Below, piece by piece: positions 1-12,370 of a stretch of 64,000 bases of DNA (its first letter is position 1; the number at the start of each line of letters is the position of its first letter). Where the stretch lies: positions 69,097,965 through 69,161,964 of the forward strand of contig OX419758.1 in assembly GCA_948567375.1 (NCBI GenBank), given 5' to 3'. The notes below the pieces were generated by a model. The model saw nothing but the letters and a program-made list of their open reading frames with translations. It had not been told where the DNA came from and did no database searches. This DNA comes from Lunularia cruciata. Taxonomy: Eukaryota; Streptophyta; Marchantiopsida; Lunulariales; Lunulariaceae. The position numbers and the translations under genes were made by a program.

Positions 1-109
1 CAACTTCTTCCTTGGAGTCTTTGTTGATGATGTTGAACTAGTAGTGCAAGTATTTCTTGTAGGAATTGGACTACACTTGCTAGGAGTGAATTATTTATAG
101 GACTATACA
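1..109 (-). pseudogene. gag fragment of copy 1b, left of the insertion
   Basis: Positions 1-109 align by eye with 8865-8970 of copy 1a on the same strand, for example the shared block reading CTTGGAGTCTTTGTTGATG. The same gag resumes at about 16380, so 110-16369 is an insertion into this gag. Confidence 0.7.
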
Positions 110-400
110 TGTAATACCATTAGCTAGATATATTATCTAAAGGTGGAAACTTGCTTGGTAATATCTTGAAGAATGTAATATATGATGGTCTAAGTAGATC
201 AGATAAAGGTGTCACCAAAAGAATACTTCCACTAATAAGGAAGAAGTCAAAAACATCCTAAACTTTAGAGTCAATTTTGGAGGCCTAAAAAAATGAATTA
301 GGTGTCAAAATATGATAGACTTATTCCTTTCATGGCAGAACCATTTCCTTCTCCTCCATTTTTGTATCATTGAGAGCTTTCCAATGGTACCTCATCCATA
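110..400 (+). repeat. LTR2, left half (split by element 2)
   Basis: Begins TGTAATA and matches the first half of the unbroken LTR2 at 17064-17789 (shared blocks include GAGAGCTTTCCAATGGTACC). The matching second half is at 16076-16369. The flanks are ATACA (105-109) on the left and ATATA (16370-16374) on the right, a 4-of-5 match that could be a decayed target-site duplication. Confidence 0.7.
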
Positions 401-860
401 TTGTTGTGAGCTTTATCACACCATTTGTAGCATCACACCTAGACTGCTCACACTCTAGAGTAGTAGTGTTGGTAGTCAAAGGTATTTTGGTAGTTACTCA
501 TATACTATTTGATGATGGTCAGATTTCATCTTTTGGGTATTGACTTTATAGTGGGACCCACCGTCACTTATAACATTCATATTGTTGGGTAGGCCTTTAG
601 TAGGACCATTAGGGTTGGAGACCTAGATCAAGATCAGCGTGTATACTTTTGAAGTGCAGCTTTAGAGAGCTCACTTCTCTGATAATGAGCCTTCAAGTTC
701 CTAGCTATGGTAGACAGAGGTCAGCAAGCGTCACCTAGAATCTCTTGACTAGTGTGGGTGACGTTTGATTATAATCAATGCCCAATTGTTGACAGATTGT
801 TTAGTGATAGATAAGGTAATGATTTGATTGAGTGTGCTTTGAGTTGAACAAACTGATTAT
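401..860 (+). repeat. 5' LTR-like block of element 2 (LTR3 family)
   Basis: 445-860 matches 15550-15967 near the other end of element 2, and matches the reverse complements of 29280-29720 and 47550-47940. Compared with the 3' copy it lacks about 95 bp at its start. It ends next to a possible primer-binding site. Confidence 0.65.
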
Positions 861-874
861 ATCAAAGAACTGGA
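858..874 (+). other. possible primer-binding site of element 2
   Basis: The sequence TATATCAAAGAACTGG follows the 5' LTR-like block and resembles the initiator-Met primer site (TGGTATCAGAGCCTGG) with transitions and one extra base. The element 3 copy has a similar ATATCAAAGAAGTG in the same place (minus strand, near 47510). Confidence 0.35.
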
Positions 875-2225
875 GTCAAGGGGAAATTAGGTGCAAGAAT
901 TGAAGGTGTTGGTTGTATCTTCAAGCCTTGTTGATCATTAGTAGCTCAATCATGGTTCATATTTTCCTTGAGAGTGATTGTGTGCACAAGCTCATGTTAA
1001 CTGATGTAGGTTTGGCAATGAGGCACATGGTGTGCAGAAGTGTTGGCTAAATTTCTTTGAGAATAGAATCAATTTTAAGCAATGGTGTTTATTTTGAACT
1101 CAAGAGTGCAACACGATCAATTTGGTGCAAATTAAACTCCATGAGGAAAATTGAAGGTGGAGTTGGGAACCCATTCTTATAAATAAGAGATTTGAAGATT
1201 CCTATCTTTTTAATTTGGCTTGAGTGGAGATTTAGCAAAAGATTTGGCAGTGATTCAACTTTAGGGATTTATTTTAGATTTACACCAAATTTTATGTTTG
1301 ATTTTGGCTCAAGTTGGAGAAGCTTGACCAGATTTGGTTAGAGGCTTCAAGGCATAGGCTATGAGCGATGAGAGGTTATGAAGGCCTAGAGGGGCCAACA
1401 AGCCAACTTGCAAGCGTGAGGCTAGCTAGTTTAGAGTAGTTCTTGGTACTTTTTTAGCAAAATTTTCCCACCTTGCTAGATTATGCGTAACAAGGTTTGA
1501 ACCCTAGAACTTTGGTTCTTAGATTGGTGCATTAGCCAACTAGTCCACCCCTATTTGTTGTCATAGTGATTGTTCCATTGATATCTACACATTTGTAACT
1601 TTGGTTAGGAGAGACAACTTAATCCCATTCTTGGTAATCCTAGTAGCTTAAGTAAATAACTCTTATTAAGTCAAATGCCAAATGGTAACAAAGTCAATTC
1701 AATGTTAATTTATGAGATGGATTGTTTTTATTAAGATTTCTTGTATTAGACTACCTCTATTCTCTACTTCTAGTTTGTGCACCATGTTTGTGTGAGGTGC
1801 CTTAACTCTAGAGCATTAATGCTCTGGTGTGTTTTAGATAGTGAGGTTGGAGTGATGACCAGTTAGACTACTTGTGTTTCTGTAAGGTGAGGCAAGTAGG
1901 GATGACTTGTAGATCATGAGAGTGTGTGTTGTGATGGTAGGTTACATGTCACCCTTTCTTCTTTCTTCTAGTGTAATTGTCGTAGTAAAAGCTACATTAG
2001 TGAATGATGTTCAATTGGTGTGTTGGCACTTGGTGGTGGTGATCCTTGGTGGGGTATTTGTGGTGATTACAATTGCAATTTGTAGTTTAAAATTACTTTA
2101 TCATGACGGAGTTCTTTGGGGATTCCAGAGGAGATGATGCAACAATACATAGAAGATTTACTTAGAGTGGCACTTGATATCAACCTATATCTTAGGTCCT
2201 AATGAGGGAGTAGATTGATTCTCAA

Positions 2226-3480
2226 TTGGAGTTTGACATAGGAAATGATCTAGTTGAGAGTGCACTTGGTGTATCTACACTGTTGTTGTGGGACATGAAT
2301 GAGATTTATAGAGCCTCCAAAGGCCCCAAGCATTACTTTGGTATAATGGGTACATTGAGTTTAATGACTTTATCCACAAGTTTGATAGTTAATGTGATCT
2401 CCAATAGATGCGGAACCTAACTTTTTTTACACCTTTCATGGCATGGAAGGGGTTGTTTCAACACTTGGAGGGTCAATCAATGGCAACTATCATGAGTTCA
2501 AGAGAGCTCACTTCAAAATGATTGATCTATGGACACAATATTGGTCTTCAAACTATGTCTCCATTACTTCTTGGGGTAGATTGGCAGTACCCATGAGTTC
2601 TAGCCCTAGTTGCAGTGGTGGATCTCTTGGAGAGGAAGCTACTACAAGTGGAGGTACCACTACATGAGGTGGTGTAGTACTTGGGTTTATGGTTGAGTTC
2701 TTCAAGTGTTTGAGGCAAAAATATTAAGGAATGAGGATTGACAAGTTGAGAAGCTTGCAAGAGTTCCAATAGAAGGCTATAGAGAGCCTACTTGAGGCAT
2801 ACACTTGCATGAGATGGTTGATCAATTTTACTCAAGAAGTCATTGAGGTCCAAGCAATCCAGTTTAGATATGGGATATTAGAAAGGAGTTGTGATGTAGA
2901 GTCCATGATGCTATGTTGTAACATGCTATTTTTCCTACTTTGGTATTGGTCTTTGGTTTGGTTGAGTGTATTGAACTAATATAGTGGAGTAGAGAGTGGT
3001 GATATTTGGATTTGGCAAGGAGATCTCATCTATAAATGTTTCTTCTTTTAGAGTGTAGTAGAGTACACCAGTCCATGTTGGTTTTTGAGGACAAGGTAGA
3101 TAGCCCAAATCATATGGAGCAAGTGGAGTGTCTAGTGTAGCTAGACCCTTACTTTCATCTTTGGATCAACAACCGCCAATGTGTGATGGTATTACTTTTT
3201 GGACTTGTGGTAGACCTCACCACAGGAGAGAGTGCATTAAGGCCAATAGACCTGATACATTTAGTGCATCCTAACCGGCATAGAGGCAATGTGACCATTG
3301 CCATAGACATGGTCACACTAGTGAAAAATGCTTTGACCTACACCTAGAGTTACTAAGTGGGAGGGCTGCTATGGTAGGTGGTTGAGGAGCTCAAGGTCAT
3401 GGAGGATGAGGTGGTAGAGGTGGTGGTAAAGGATTCATACGCACTAGGGATGTAATACTTGCCCTTACTTTTGATACAAC
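2226..3480 (+). pseudogene. gag relic of element 2 with two zinc-knuckle motifs
   Basis: Nucleocapsid-type gag. The N-terminal part (2226-2820) is in several frames. One frame around 3200-3400 reads a Cys-Gly-Arg-Pro-His-His motif and then, from 3290, a complete CX2CX4HX4C knuckle (Cys-Asp-His-Cys ... His ... Cys) that would bind nucleic acid. Two stops lie between the motifs. The region downstream (3350-3480) is Gly/Arg-rich. The same order is visible on the minus strand in element 3 (36606-35139). Non-functional. Confidence 0.65.
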
Positions 3481-3963
3481 CATGGCTACTTGGATTGAGC
3501 AATTGGATCAAAGATTGGCTAGCATCGCCATAGCTTAGAGGAGATCAGATTTGGATGTTGAGGCTTCCAAAACTCATATGCTGGTCATAGAGACATCTTG
3601 AACTTCATGTGCGGAGTAGCATAAGTAGATACATTTGTTGTAGTGACTAGGAGTGCATTATGTGCTCCAAAGCCTACAAGAGCATCAATGGAGTTGGACC
3701 CATAGAGAAAAGAGGTTGGTAGATAAGTTAGACTTCCCCAATCTTTTACATTCTCTAAGGCAATACAAATGACATCCATACCTCCTAAACATCTTGGTGT
3801 AGGTGTGGTAGGTGGTGATAGGTTTCTTGATTGACTACATGCTAGTCAACCACCTTCTACTACACCAATTGAGTTGAGCTTGATATTGGGAGTGACTTAG
3901 TTGATTATGTGTTTTCTTTCATCTAAGTTGGTGTTTATTGGGAGTTAAACCAACCCCAATGTT

Positions 3964-4604
3964 CTAGTTCATTTCCATGCTTTGTGAGAGTACAAATGAT
4001 ATGGTTCTTTCTTTTAGAGCATAGATAGTTGATAGCGGAGCTAACTTGGTTGAGGAGCATTGGATCTGCTCAACAACCAATGGTTCATCACAAGTAATAG
4101 TCGTTAGATTGGACGAGTAACCAACTAGACCTACTATTGAGCAAGCATGGTTTGCAGCTTGGGTTGTCATATTGGATAACGAAAGGGGAATTTTTTCTTT
4201 GGTGGGACCTTTAGGGAAGGTCTATACACCACAGAGGATCTAACTAGACTTTGGTGTGCAGCTTCTTATGTTGGAGAAGGCTACAATTGTTGGTCTAGAG
4301 TTATGGAAGACCAATGTTAAGAGGTGTCAATTTTAGATCCAAATATCTCTAGGAGATAGTTCTACACAATAGACCACATGTGGAGAGCTCAATATTTAGA
4401 TTCAGCCCAATCATTCACCTAATAGCTCTATGGTGAGAGCTCAAGCCATTGCAACAATAGTTGAGTCATATGATGTGTTAATTGGGAGACCAGAGTTATA
4501 CTCCCTGGGTTTCTTTGGGGAGGAGACAACCTCTTATAGACCACATTGGAAGTCAAATGAAAGATGGATATGTTGCCTACTAGTACACTTTAGTAGTGGC
4601 AATT
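3964..4604 (+). pseudogene. retropepsin-like protease relic of element 2 (cut by copy 1a)
   Basis: An Asp-Ser-Gly-Ala active-site motif at 4032-4043 is followed by Asn-Leu-Val-Glu-Glu, as in gypsy aspartic proteases. The frame continues, with stops, to Asp-Val-Leu-Ile-Gly-Arg-Pro-Glu near 4480, the usual end of the protease core. Coding sequence is then broken at about 4605 by copy 1a and the reverse transcriptase resumes after 12371. The element 3 counterpart is near 33983-33600 on the minus strand. Confidence 0.65.
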
Positions 4605-4606
4605 TA

Positions 4607-5295
4607 TGAGTTGGCCGGTCTCACACTCAGGATGAACCTCTAATGGCTATTATGGTAGCACACCATGGACTAAGAAGGCAAGGAACCCCAACTCCATCAT
4701 ACTCCCCCAAGGCTAACACTCCAAGAATCAAGACATTGCTCACTAGAGAACTCAATGAGAGAGAGATAATTGCAAATGAAAGGATGATGAGTACCTCTTG
4801 ACCTCTTTTTTATATACTTGTGAAATAGTTACACACTTAAGTTACCATCTACCACAATAACTCAATTTACTAGGCTAAAAGTCAAGTTAAGTCAAAAATT
4901 ATAAAGGAATATCCATCCACATGGGCATATTCTACTAAGCATGTGATCTTATCTTGACCCAACCACTAATTCAAGGATTCCTTCACATGGGTTATCCTTG
5001 GACTATAGAAGAATCCCAAACAAAAGGCTTGCAGGCCCAAGAGTTCTCAACTCTTTCCTCAAAGCCAAAAACCAAGGAATAATACCAAGTCAATACACAA
5101 GAATCCAAAATAGTGGTGCACCTCTTTTCCACTTTGTCTAAAGTAAGGTCCCCACTCTCTTAACTATGACTAAATTTAGCTTATCATGACTAATGTAGAA
5201 CCATAATTTATCTCTATATAAATAATATCTCTCAAGTATTTATAATACCAAGCTAAATATCACAATACCACACACATGCACAAATGGGTGTTACA
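4607..5295 (-). repeat. 3' LTR of copy 1a (LTR1)
   Basis: Aligns along its whole length with 11686-12370 and with LTR1 copies at 19395-20090, 21053-21743 and (reverse) 41174-41560 plus 46813-47055. On the plus strand it reads TATGAG... to ...GGGTGTTACA, so on the element strand it begins TGTAACACCC. Confidence 0.85.
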
Positions 5296-5699
5296 TTTAT
5301 CCCTAGACTAAGTTTTCACTATGTTCTCAAAGTGAAGGTCTCTCTACCTTCTATGATACAACTTCAACTTATCATGGTTAATCTTATCAAAGTGTCTTCT
5401 TCCCAACTCCTTGAGATCATAGATGTAATTGCCACACACTTTCTCCACTATGAAAGGTCCAAAGTACTTAGGCAAAAACTTCTTTTGTACTCTCTTGAAT
5501 CAAATAGAATAAATAAACATGACCTAATTACTTCTTTGGAAGACTCAACCTTCTTCTTGCCTTGCCTCTTGTCATAGCTCTCCTTTTGTTACCTTTGGGC
5601 TTGCTCCACTCAAACCATAGCAATTGCTCTTGCCTCTTCAACTCCATGAGTTGATTCTTCCTTGACTTCTCTACGTCACCTCCTTGTGCTTTCTTCAAT

Positions 5700-6460
5700 C
5701 TCTTATAAATGCTTTAGAATGTAGGAAGATTAAAAGGAATAGGTAAGGGAGACTCAATACCATATACAAACCCTAAACCCTATCCGGTAGAAGTCTTCAT
5801 GGTTGTCTTATACTCCCACAAAACAACATGAATCCTCTTGTCCCAATGATACTTAGCCCCCTCTATTTTTGCATCTTTGAGCAACATCATGCACAAGGTC
5901 TGATTGGTTTTCTCTGCCAAGCCATTGGAATCTGGCTTATAGGATCATGTTACTCTATGTGTGATAGAGAAATGTTGTAGCATGGCTATAGTGATGCTTC
6001 CTATAAAATCTCCTCCTCTATTAGAAACCAACTTCAAAGGGCATCCAAACCTAGTTAGAATGCATTCATAAAGAAATCTACCCACTTCATCTTCATTCTT
6101 GTCCCTCAATAGCCTAGCCCCAACCCACTTGGTAAGGTTATCAGTAACTATCACAATGTACCAATTGTTTCTTAGGTTCAAAATCAATTCCCCACTTCTC
6201 AAAAGATCCTAGCAATGGAATTGATCTAAGTGGTGGATTGGATGGAGACTTTCTACCAAAAGCTTGATAAACATGACAAGTTTTGCAATAATCAAGACAA
6301 TCCTTGACAATCCCTCTCCAATTGTAACCTACATCTAGAATCTTGAAAGCAATCACCTTTCATGCAAAGTGTCTTCCACACACCAAACTTCATGGAACTC
6401 GTTTATGAGTAGGATAGACTCTTCCTTACCCACTTCTCTTTGAAGTAGACCATCTGCTCC
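5700..6460 (-). pseudogene. integrase relic of copy 1a
   Basis: DDE integrase of the gypsy type. 6356-6141 gives the zinc-binding end (Cys-Lys-Thr-Cys) and the family motif Lys-Trp-Gly-Ile-Asp-Phe. 6202-5945 gives the catalytic core: the first Asp is kept (Val-Thr-Asp-Asn-Leu-Thr-Lys-Trp), the second region reads Ser-Asn-Arg-Gly-Gly-Asp-Phe where families usually have Ser-Asp-Arg-Gly, and the Glu region reads Asn-Gly-Leu-Ala-Glu just below 5945. At least one frame change and several stops break it. Confidence 0.75.
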
Positions 6461-6495
6461 TTGGTAAAAAGAATATTATCCACCATTGTGTAAGG

Positions 6496-7894
6496 TCAAG
6501 ATCTTGCTACAAGGGCCTTCCTCTCCCTAGCATGCATCCTTTCTAGATAGTTACCTCTTGTCACAAAATCCACAATCTCCTTATACTCCATTGGAACCTC
6601 TTGAGTGACTGAGATTGTCATGAGCTCCTTTTTCAAGAAAGAATCACCCATTGGCTCATCTACATCATGATCATAAGCCCTAAATAACAAATCAGCATTT
6701 GCATGTTTCTTTCTTGGCCTATCCTCAATGGTCTTGTCATACCCAGACAAGAGTATCATCCACCTTGCTAGCCTCTCTTCCACATTAGGCTTGTTGAAGA
6801 TGTACTTCAAAGCCTAGTGATTAGTGACAATTTTGGCTTTCCCTCCAATCAAGTAGTGTCTAAACTTCTTGAGACCAAATATCACTACCAACCCTTCTCT
6901 CTCTATGATAGAGTAATTCATTTTTGCTCATACTATTTGCCTACTAGCATAAGCTGTTAGATGATCATGCCTATCTTGGTCTAATTGACTAAGAGTGCAT
7001 CCTATAGCTACATAAGAAGCATCAGCATAGAAGATGAAAGGCTTACTCCAACCAGGTTTAGCAAGAATTGGAGCTACAACAAGGGATTGCTTGAGCTCCT
7101 CAAAAGCTTTGAGAGCCTCCTTGTCTTCCAAAATCACCATGTTATCTACACCCTTCTTCATGTAGATGGTCAATGCATAAGCCTTGTTGGAAAATGAGAA
7201 GATGAACCTCCTATAGTACCCAACCATCCCCAAGAATTGGTGTAACTTTGTCAAGCTTGAAGGGAATGGAAGGTCTAAGATTTTCCTCACCTTCTTAGGA
7301 TCAACTACTATTCCATCCTTGGAGATGATGTACCCCAAAATTACACCTTCTTCACATCCAAAAATGCACTTATTTGGGTTAAGTGATGCATTTCCCTCAT
7401 CCAAGTATTGCAAGACCTTGTTTAGGTACTCGAAGTGCTTCTCCTTGCTCCCATAGACACAAAAATCATCAATGAAGTCTCTCACAAATTTCCCAATGAA
7501 AGGTTCAAATACCTTGTACATGAACCATTGGAATGTGGTTGGAGCATTGCAATGCCCAAAAGGCATGACCTTGAAAGCGTAAGCTCCCTTAGGTTTGGTG
7601 AACGTGGTGAGATGTTGATCCTGTGGTGCAATCTTGATTTGGTTATACCCCACTATAACCATCTTCAAAATTGTACCTCCCATGACTTGCAACCTCCTCC
7701 AAAATCTCATCCACAAATGGCAAAGAGTAATAGTCCTTTTTAGTAACAACATTAAGCTTCTTATAATCCACACATACCCAAAGCTTGCTATTCTTTTTCT
7801 TCACAATCAAAATAGGAGACACCCATTTCAAATTCTCCACCTCAAAGATAAATTCGGCCTCCTTGAGCTTCTCAATCTCCTCCTTCACTACCAA
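6496..7894 (-). pseudogene. reverse transcriptase and RNase H relic of copy 1a
   Basis: The best preserved polymerase in the window. 7894-7643 covers the RT fingers (Trp-Val-Ser-Pro-Ile, then Val-Asp-Tyr-Lys-Lys-Leu-Asn). The next frame, 7640 down to 6928, covers Met-Pro-Phe-Gly-His-Cys-Asn-Ala-Pro, a polymerase box reading Phe-Ile-Asp-Asp, the Gly-Tyr-Tyr-Arg-Arg-Phe thumb and an RNase H start with Ala-Asp-Ala-Ser. 6810-6496 is the RNase H tail and linker. A frameshift near 7640 and another gap near 6900 prevent expression. Confidence 0.85.
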
Positions 7895-8107
7895 AGATAT
7901 TGGAGGGATAATGTAATATTGCTTTTGGTGGACTGGTCATGCATGTGACTCCACCTCAATCTTGTGCACCTCCAAGGTGACTTCCTTTAGATCCTTGTAA
8001 CAAGAAGCAAACACATGGATGAACTTGTAGAAAATCTTTTCAACTCTCACCTTCTCCTCCGTGGTAACATTTGGACCATACTTGAGAGTAGATAACCTCC
8101 TTTCTAT

Positions 8108-8610
8108 CTACTCAAGTGTCAATGGTGATTTATTTGGATCCTTCAAAATCTTTGGCTTAGGTGCAAAATCAAAAGCACACAAGGAGTACACATCTAAAAT
8201 CAGATTCAGATTCACGTAAAGCTCCTTCTTCTGAATTTGATTCCCAATAATAAGAAGATGGTCTGAATGTGAAGTGTTGGTGGTATTGATGGCCCAATCC
8301 TCAAGTACCCTTTGTGCCATCGATCAGTTGTGCATGCTGCTCTCAACCATGGCCTCCCAAGAAGTAAGTCATAGCTTGAATCCTTCAAGACTTGGAAAGT
8401 CATGAGATTTTGAACTCCCATAACTAAAACTACCACCTTATCTATCACCCCTACTGGTCTAACTTGTTGCTTTTTTGCCATGCTCACCACAAATGTTGAA
8501 GGTCAAGAGTGTATCATACCCAACTTCCTCATCAACCTTTCTGACATGGCATTCACTGATGTTTCTTGATCAACCAATGCATCGTTGATGTTGTGACTAT
8601 TCACTCTCAC
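8108..8610 (-). pseudogene. protease relic of copy 1a
   Basis: Aspartic protease region between gag and RT. Leu-Val-Asp-Gln-Glu-Thr-Ser-Val-Asn near 8560 corresponds to the usual Leu-Val-Asp-[Ser/Leu]-Gly-Ala-Ser motif, with the Asp kept and the Gly changed. Tyr-Asp-Leu-Leu-Leu-Gly-Arg-Pro-Trp near 8350 is the conserved C-terminal box. Frame changes at about 8500 and 8210. Confidence 0.65.
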
Positions 8611-10051
8611 ATTAGTTTTGGAGGCATATTCATAAGCCTCCCATGGTGTTGGCTTTGCATCCACCACCCCTATTGACACGAGAGCTTTTGCCTTCTTCTT
8701 CCTCTTGCTCCTTGTAGAACTCAAACCACCTCTAAGCTCCTTTCTCGAACAACAATTTAAAGCAATCAATTGGCCCACTATGATGTTAGCCTTGTGACTA
8801 CCAATATCCTCCAAGACATTGTAGTTCCATTGTTGCTTTGATATCAAGAAGTCCTCCATCCCCAACTTCTGTCTTGGAGTCTTTGTTGATGTTGTTGAAG
8901 TACTTGTGTGAGTGCTCCTATTAGGCATAGGATTATTTTGGCTAGGAGTAAATCCTTGAGAATAGTACACGTCCTCTACAAAACAAGCTCTTTTCTTCTC
9001 TTGTGCCAAAAGATCCAAATGAAGACCTTTGGAGTTTGAGCATTCTCCCTTCACACACTTTCTCTCAACCACATCTATGAATGCTATCCCCTTAACTTTG
9101 TTTGGATTAGGAGCCACTTGGGTTTCATTACCTCCCTCTATTGGCTCCCTCATAACCCCTTCCTCCGTGTTAAGTGGAATTGGGCAATTCCTTTGGATGT
9201 GGCCTCTTCCTCCATAACCAAAACAATTTCTATCATTGAAGTTGTAAGTAGGTTGGCCTCCTCTATATAGATAACTTCCATAACTCCTAGGCCCTCTCCC
9301 TACATTATGATCCACTTCTCTCTTCTTCTATAGTTGAACTACATTGATCTTGATATTTGCCAGTTGTTCATTGATGGTTTGAAGTGGATCCTTTGGTAGG
9401 GGTGCAAGAATTGAAGCAACTTCTACTTGTGGTCCAACCCTTGTCACCAAAGAATCAGAAGTTCCACCATACTTGTAACCTTGAGGAGGATGCACAACCA
9501 CCTTCAACACCTTCCAAACTCTCCTTTGTATGAATTGCAATTTTGATAGCTTCAACCTTGGAAGAAGGTTTCTCATATCTTACCTTGCTTCTAATTTGTG
9601 GTCTCAATCCTCCCACAAAAGTCTTGGTGAGCATGGCTCCTATGCCAATCATAGAAGTCTTCATATCATCCTCACCCTTCCTCAACATTATGCAAAATCT
9701 AGACTCTAGCTTTTCTACTCTTTTCACATAGACTCTCACTTTCTCTCCATCTCCTTGCTTGAGAAAGGTAACATCACTCATCAATCTCTCATAACTCTCA
9801 TCAGATAGAAAGTTCTCAATGAGTATTGAAGTCAAACTCTCACAAGACTCTTCTTGCTTATTTTTCTCCTCTCTCTTTTGGTTTTTTGATTCGTATCATG
9901 TAAGTGCTACATCCTCAAAGAAATCAGGTAATAATGAGGCCCACTTATTCTTCATCCTCTCATTGTTTCCTATGTAATCTCTCTTGAAGTCTCTCACAAA
10001 GGCCTCCACATCTTCTCCATTTTTGCCAAAGAAAACCGGAAGTTTCCCCAT
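8503..10051 (-). pseudogene. gag relic of copy 1a
   Basis: Capsid/nucleocapsid region. The likely start is the ATG at 10051 (Met-Gly-Lys-Leu-Pro-Val-Phe-Phe), which opens a capsid-like domain running through 9835-9455. A nucleocapsid knuckle near 9230 reads Cys-Phe-Gly-Tyr-Gly-Gly-Arg-Gly-His ... Cys, with the second Cys changed to Tyr, as G-to-A change would give. The C-terminal part (8503-9100) merges with the protease. Frames change near 9576 and 9320. Copy 1b keeps pieces of the same gag. Confidence 0.75.
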
Positions 10052-10284
10052 CTTAACTCCTCATTATCTTTTTTTTCTCAATTTTTCTTTTTCTTTTTTC
10101 TTTTTTTCACTCTATAACTAATAGAGTATATACATGACTAACACCATTTGAGAGTGATCCACCCTAGGGAACATAAAAGTTTTAGATTGCTCCAAGATTT
10201 CTATAGCAATATCAAATCCTAGAGTGCATATTAATTGAACCCTCATGGATAGTTTATCCATAAATTGAGAGATTATCTCCATCA

Positions 10285-10620
10285 CTAATCTTGAGAACTA
10301 GCTGATGAGAGTGGTAATATTTCCATGCATGAACTAAGACTCTCTCCAAGATCCTTCATCAAAGTCTCTAAAAGTGCTTTTACTCCACTACACTCATGTC
10401 CTTTTGGGAGTCCTTTTGGAAGTCCTTCAACTCCACAAACCTCACACAACTCCTTGGTCTTAGATCTTCTCCCTCCTAATCTTGGTGAAAAGGTCCAATA
10501 TGCAAACCCAAGACAAGTAATCATCTCCTTTAACTTCATCTCTTGCTCTCAAAGATCAATGGACATGAACTTGCCTTATGTCCCTTCTCTCCATATCGAA
10601 AGCACTTAGACTCACTCTTT
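10285..10620 (-). pseudogene. leader ORF with zinc knuckle, copy 1a
   Basis: Between the 5' LTR and gag the minus strand encodes Cys-Phe-Arg-Tyr-Gly-Glu-Lys-Gly-His-Lys-Ala-Ser-Ser-Cys (near 10590), a CCHC knuckle with its second Cys changed to Tyr. Downstream is Lys-Glu-Leu-Cys-Glu-Val-Cys-Gly and a Leu-rich tail. Copy 1b has the same ORF at 18434-18850, with the same Tyr. It is separate from the gag knuckle near 9230. I do not recognise a named family for it. Confidence 0.55.
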
Positions 10621-11662
10621 CCTCCAAGAAGTGTAGATTTTTGGATCCTCTCAACACTCTCTTCAAATTCTATTCTTAACTCTCTTTTTCCTCAAATCCA
10701 TCCCTACAATCACCTCAAACCCTTCAAGAAACCTATATAGTCTCAATTTCCATTCTTGATGACAATCCATGTTCCCAAGATGAATCTAAACACTCAAACA
10801 TACTTTTTGTTACTCTTAAACTCCTCATACATGAGATCCAAACACTCCCAACACTCCAAAATTGACTCTTCATCACAATATCACTCAAAACTCTATATAT
10901 CACAGTCCTTTGAAATTTTGCACACTTGATCACAACTCTAAGGTGTCCCTACCAGCAAAATTTTAGGTCTTTTCAATGACAAGACCTGTAATTTTTTAGG
11001 TAGGGGCCTAGGAACCTTTCTATTCAACAAACATATTTTAGATTTGGTCTGAAAACCACCCCCTTCACTTTAAAAACTCATAACTCCATGTGCAAGAATG
11101 ATCTTTCTGTAATTTTCAAGTAAGTAAGTAGGATACAATGCACTAAATTTTCTTGAAAATTATTAGGACAATCCACTAAAAATTGAATAAATGGCAGACT
11201 CTCTACAATTTTCTAGAGAGCATGCAGTTGCGGGAGCAACTTAGCCTATCAAGTTTCAAAAATTCTAGCTCAATGTGCATAGTAGCTCTCATAATAATTT
11301 CAAGTGTGCTAACTTGGCTCTCACAATAACTCAAGCTTGGTTAATCTTTCAAAACGGAAGGATAACCCAAGCTATTATGTGTAGAATTTTCAAGTCCAGA
11401 TCTCAAACTTGAGATTTTACCCAAAATCACCTTAATCTCCAATATCTACAGTCCACCTCACACAATCTCTCCAAATACTCTCATGTGTACAAGAGATACA
11501 AAATCACCTTAAAGACATGATAATGAACTACATGGTATACAAATGGGTCCAAGCTTTCTAACATAAGCCCTTTCCTCCCCTAAAGTTCTTTTCAAGTGAG
11601 CTCTCATAACCTCCTTTTTTCTTATATAATTATACACAAAACATTACGTTGCCTTCTAGAGA

Positions 11663-11682
11663 GGTTCCAATAATGGAACCAA
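11663..11682 (-). other. primer-binding site of copy 1a (tRNA-Asp type)
   Basis: Directly after the 5' LTR on the minus strand the sequence reads TTGGTTCCATTATTGGAACC. It matches the tRNA-Asp primer site of Athila-type elements (TGGCGCCGTTGCCGGGGA) apart mainly from C-to-T and G-to-A changes. Copy 1b has a differently decayed version at 21048-21029. Confidence 0.6.
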
Positions 11683-11685
11683 GAA

Positions 11686-12370
11686 TGTGAGCCTGCATGT
11701 CTCTCTTTCAAGATAAACCTCTGATGGCTATTATGGTAGCACACCATGGACTAAGAAGGCAAGGAACCCAACTCCATCATACTGCTCCAAGGCTAACACT
11801 CCATGAATCAAGACATTGCTCATAAGAGAACTCAATGAGAGAGAGATAGTTGCAAATGAAAGGATGATGAGTACCTTCTCACCCCTTTTTTATATACTTG
11901 TGAAATAAATACGCACCAAAGTTACTATTTACTACAATAACTCAAGTTGCTATGCTAAAAGTCAAGTTAAGTCAAAAAGTATAAAGGAATATCCATCCAC
12001 ATGGGCATATTCCACTAAGCATGTGATCTTATCTTGACCCAACCACTAAGTCAAGGATTCCTTCACATGGGTTTTTTTTGGACTATAGGAGAATCCAAAA
12101 CAAAAAGGCTTGTGAGCCCAAGAGTTCTCAACTCTTTCCTCAAAGCCAAACACCTAGGAATAATACCAAGTCAATACACAAGAATCCAAAATAGTGGTGC
12201 ACATCTTTTCCACTTCATCTAAAGTAAGGTCCCCACTATCTTAATTATTACTAACTTTAGCTAATCATGACTAATGTGGAACCAACCTTTATCTCTATAT
12301 AAATAATATTTCTCTTGTAATAGCAAGCTAAATATCACAATACCACACACATGCACAAAAAGGTGTTACA
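11686..12370 (-). repeat. 5' LTR of copy 1a (LTR1)
   Basis: Plus-strand ends TGTGAGCC...GGTGTTACA. It aligns end to end with the 3' LTR at 4607-5295. On its right flank element 2 resumes at 12371. Confidence 0.85.

Larger units (their letters stand above)
4607..12370 (-). mobile_element. Athila/Tat-like gypsy element, copy 1a (complete, nested in element 2)
   Basis: Complete but dead minus-strand element of 7.8 kb. Read on the minus strand: 5' LTR (12370-11686), tRNA-Asp-type primer site, leader with a zinc-knuckle ORF (10620-10285), gag (10051-8503), protease (about 8600-8212), RT/RNase H (7894-6496), integrase (6460-5700) and 3' LTR (5295-4607). The two LTRs have almost the same length (689 and 685 bp) and the same ends, TGTAACACC...CTCACA on the minus strand. 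Host element 2 coding sequence stops at 4604 and resumes after 12371. No clear target-site duplication survives. Confidence 0.85.
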
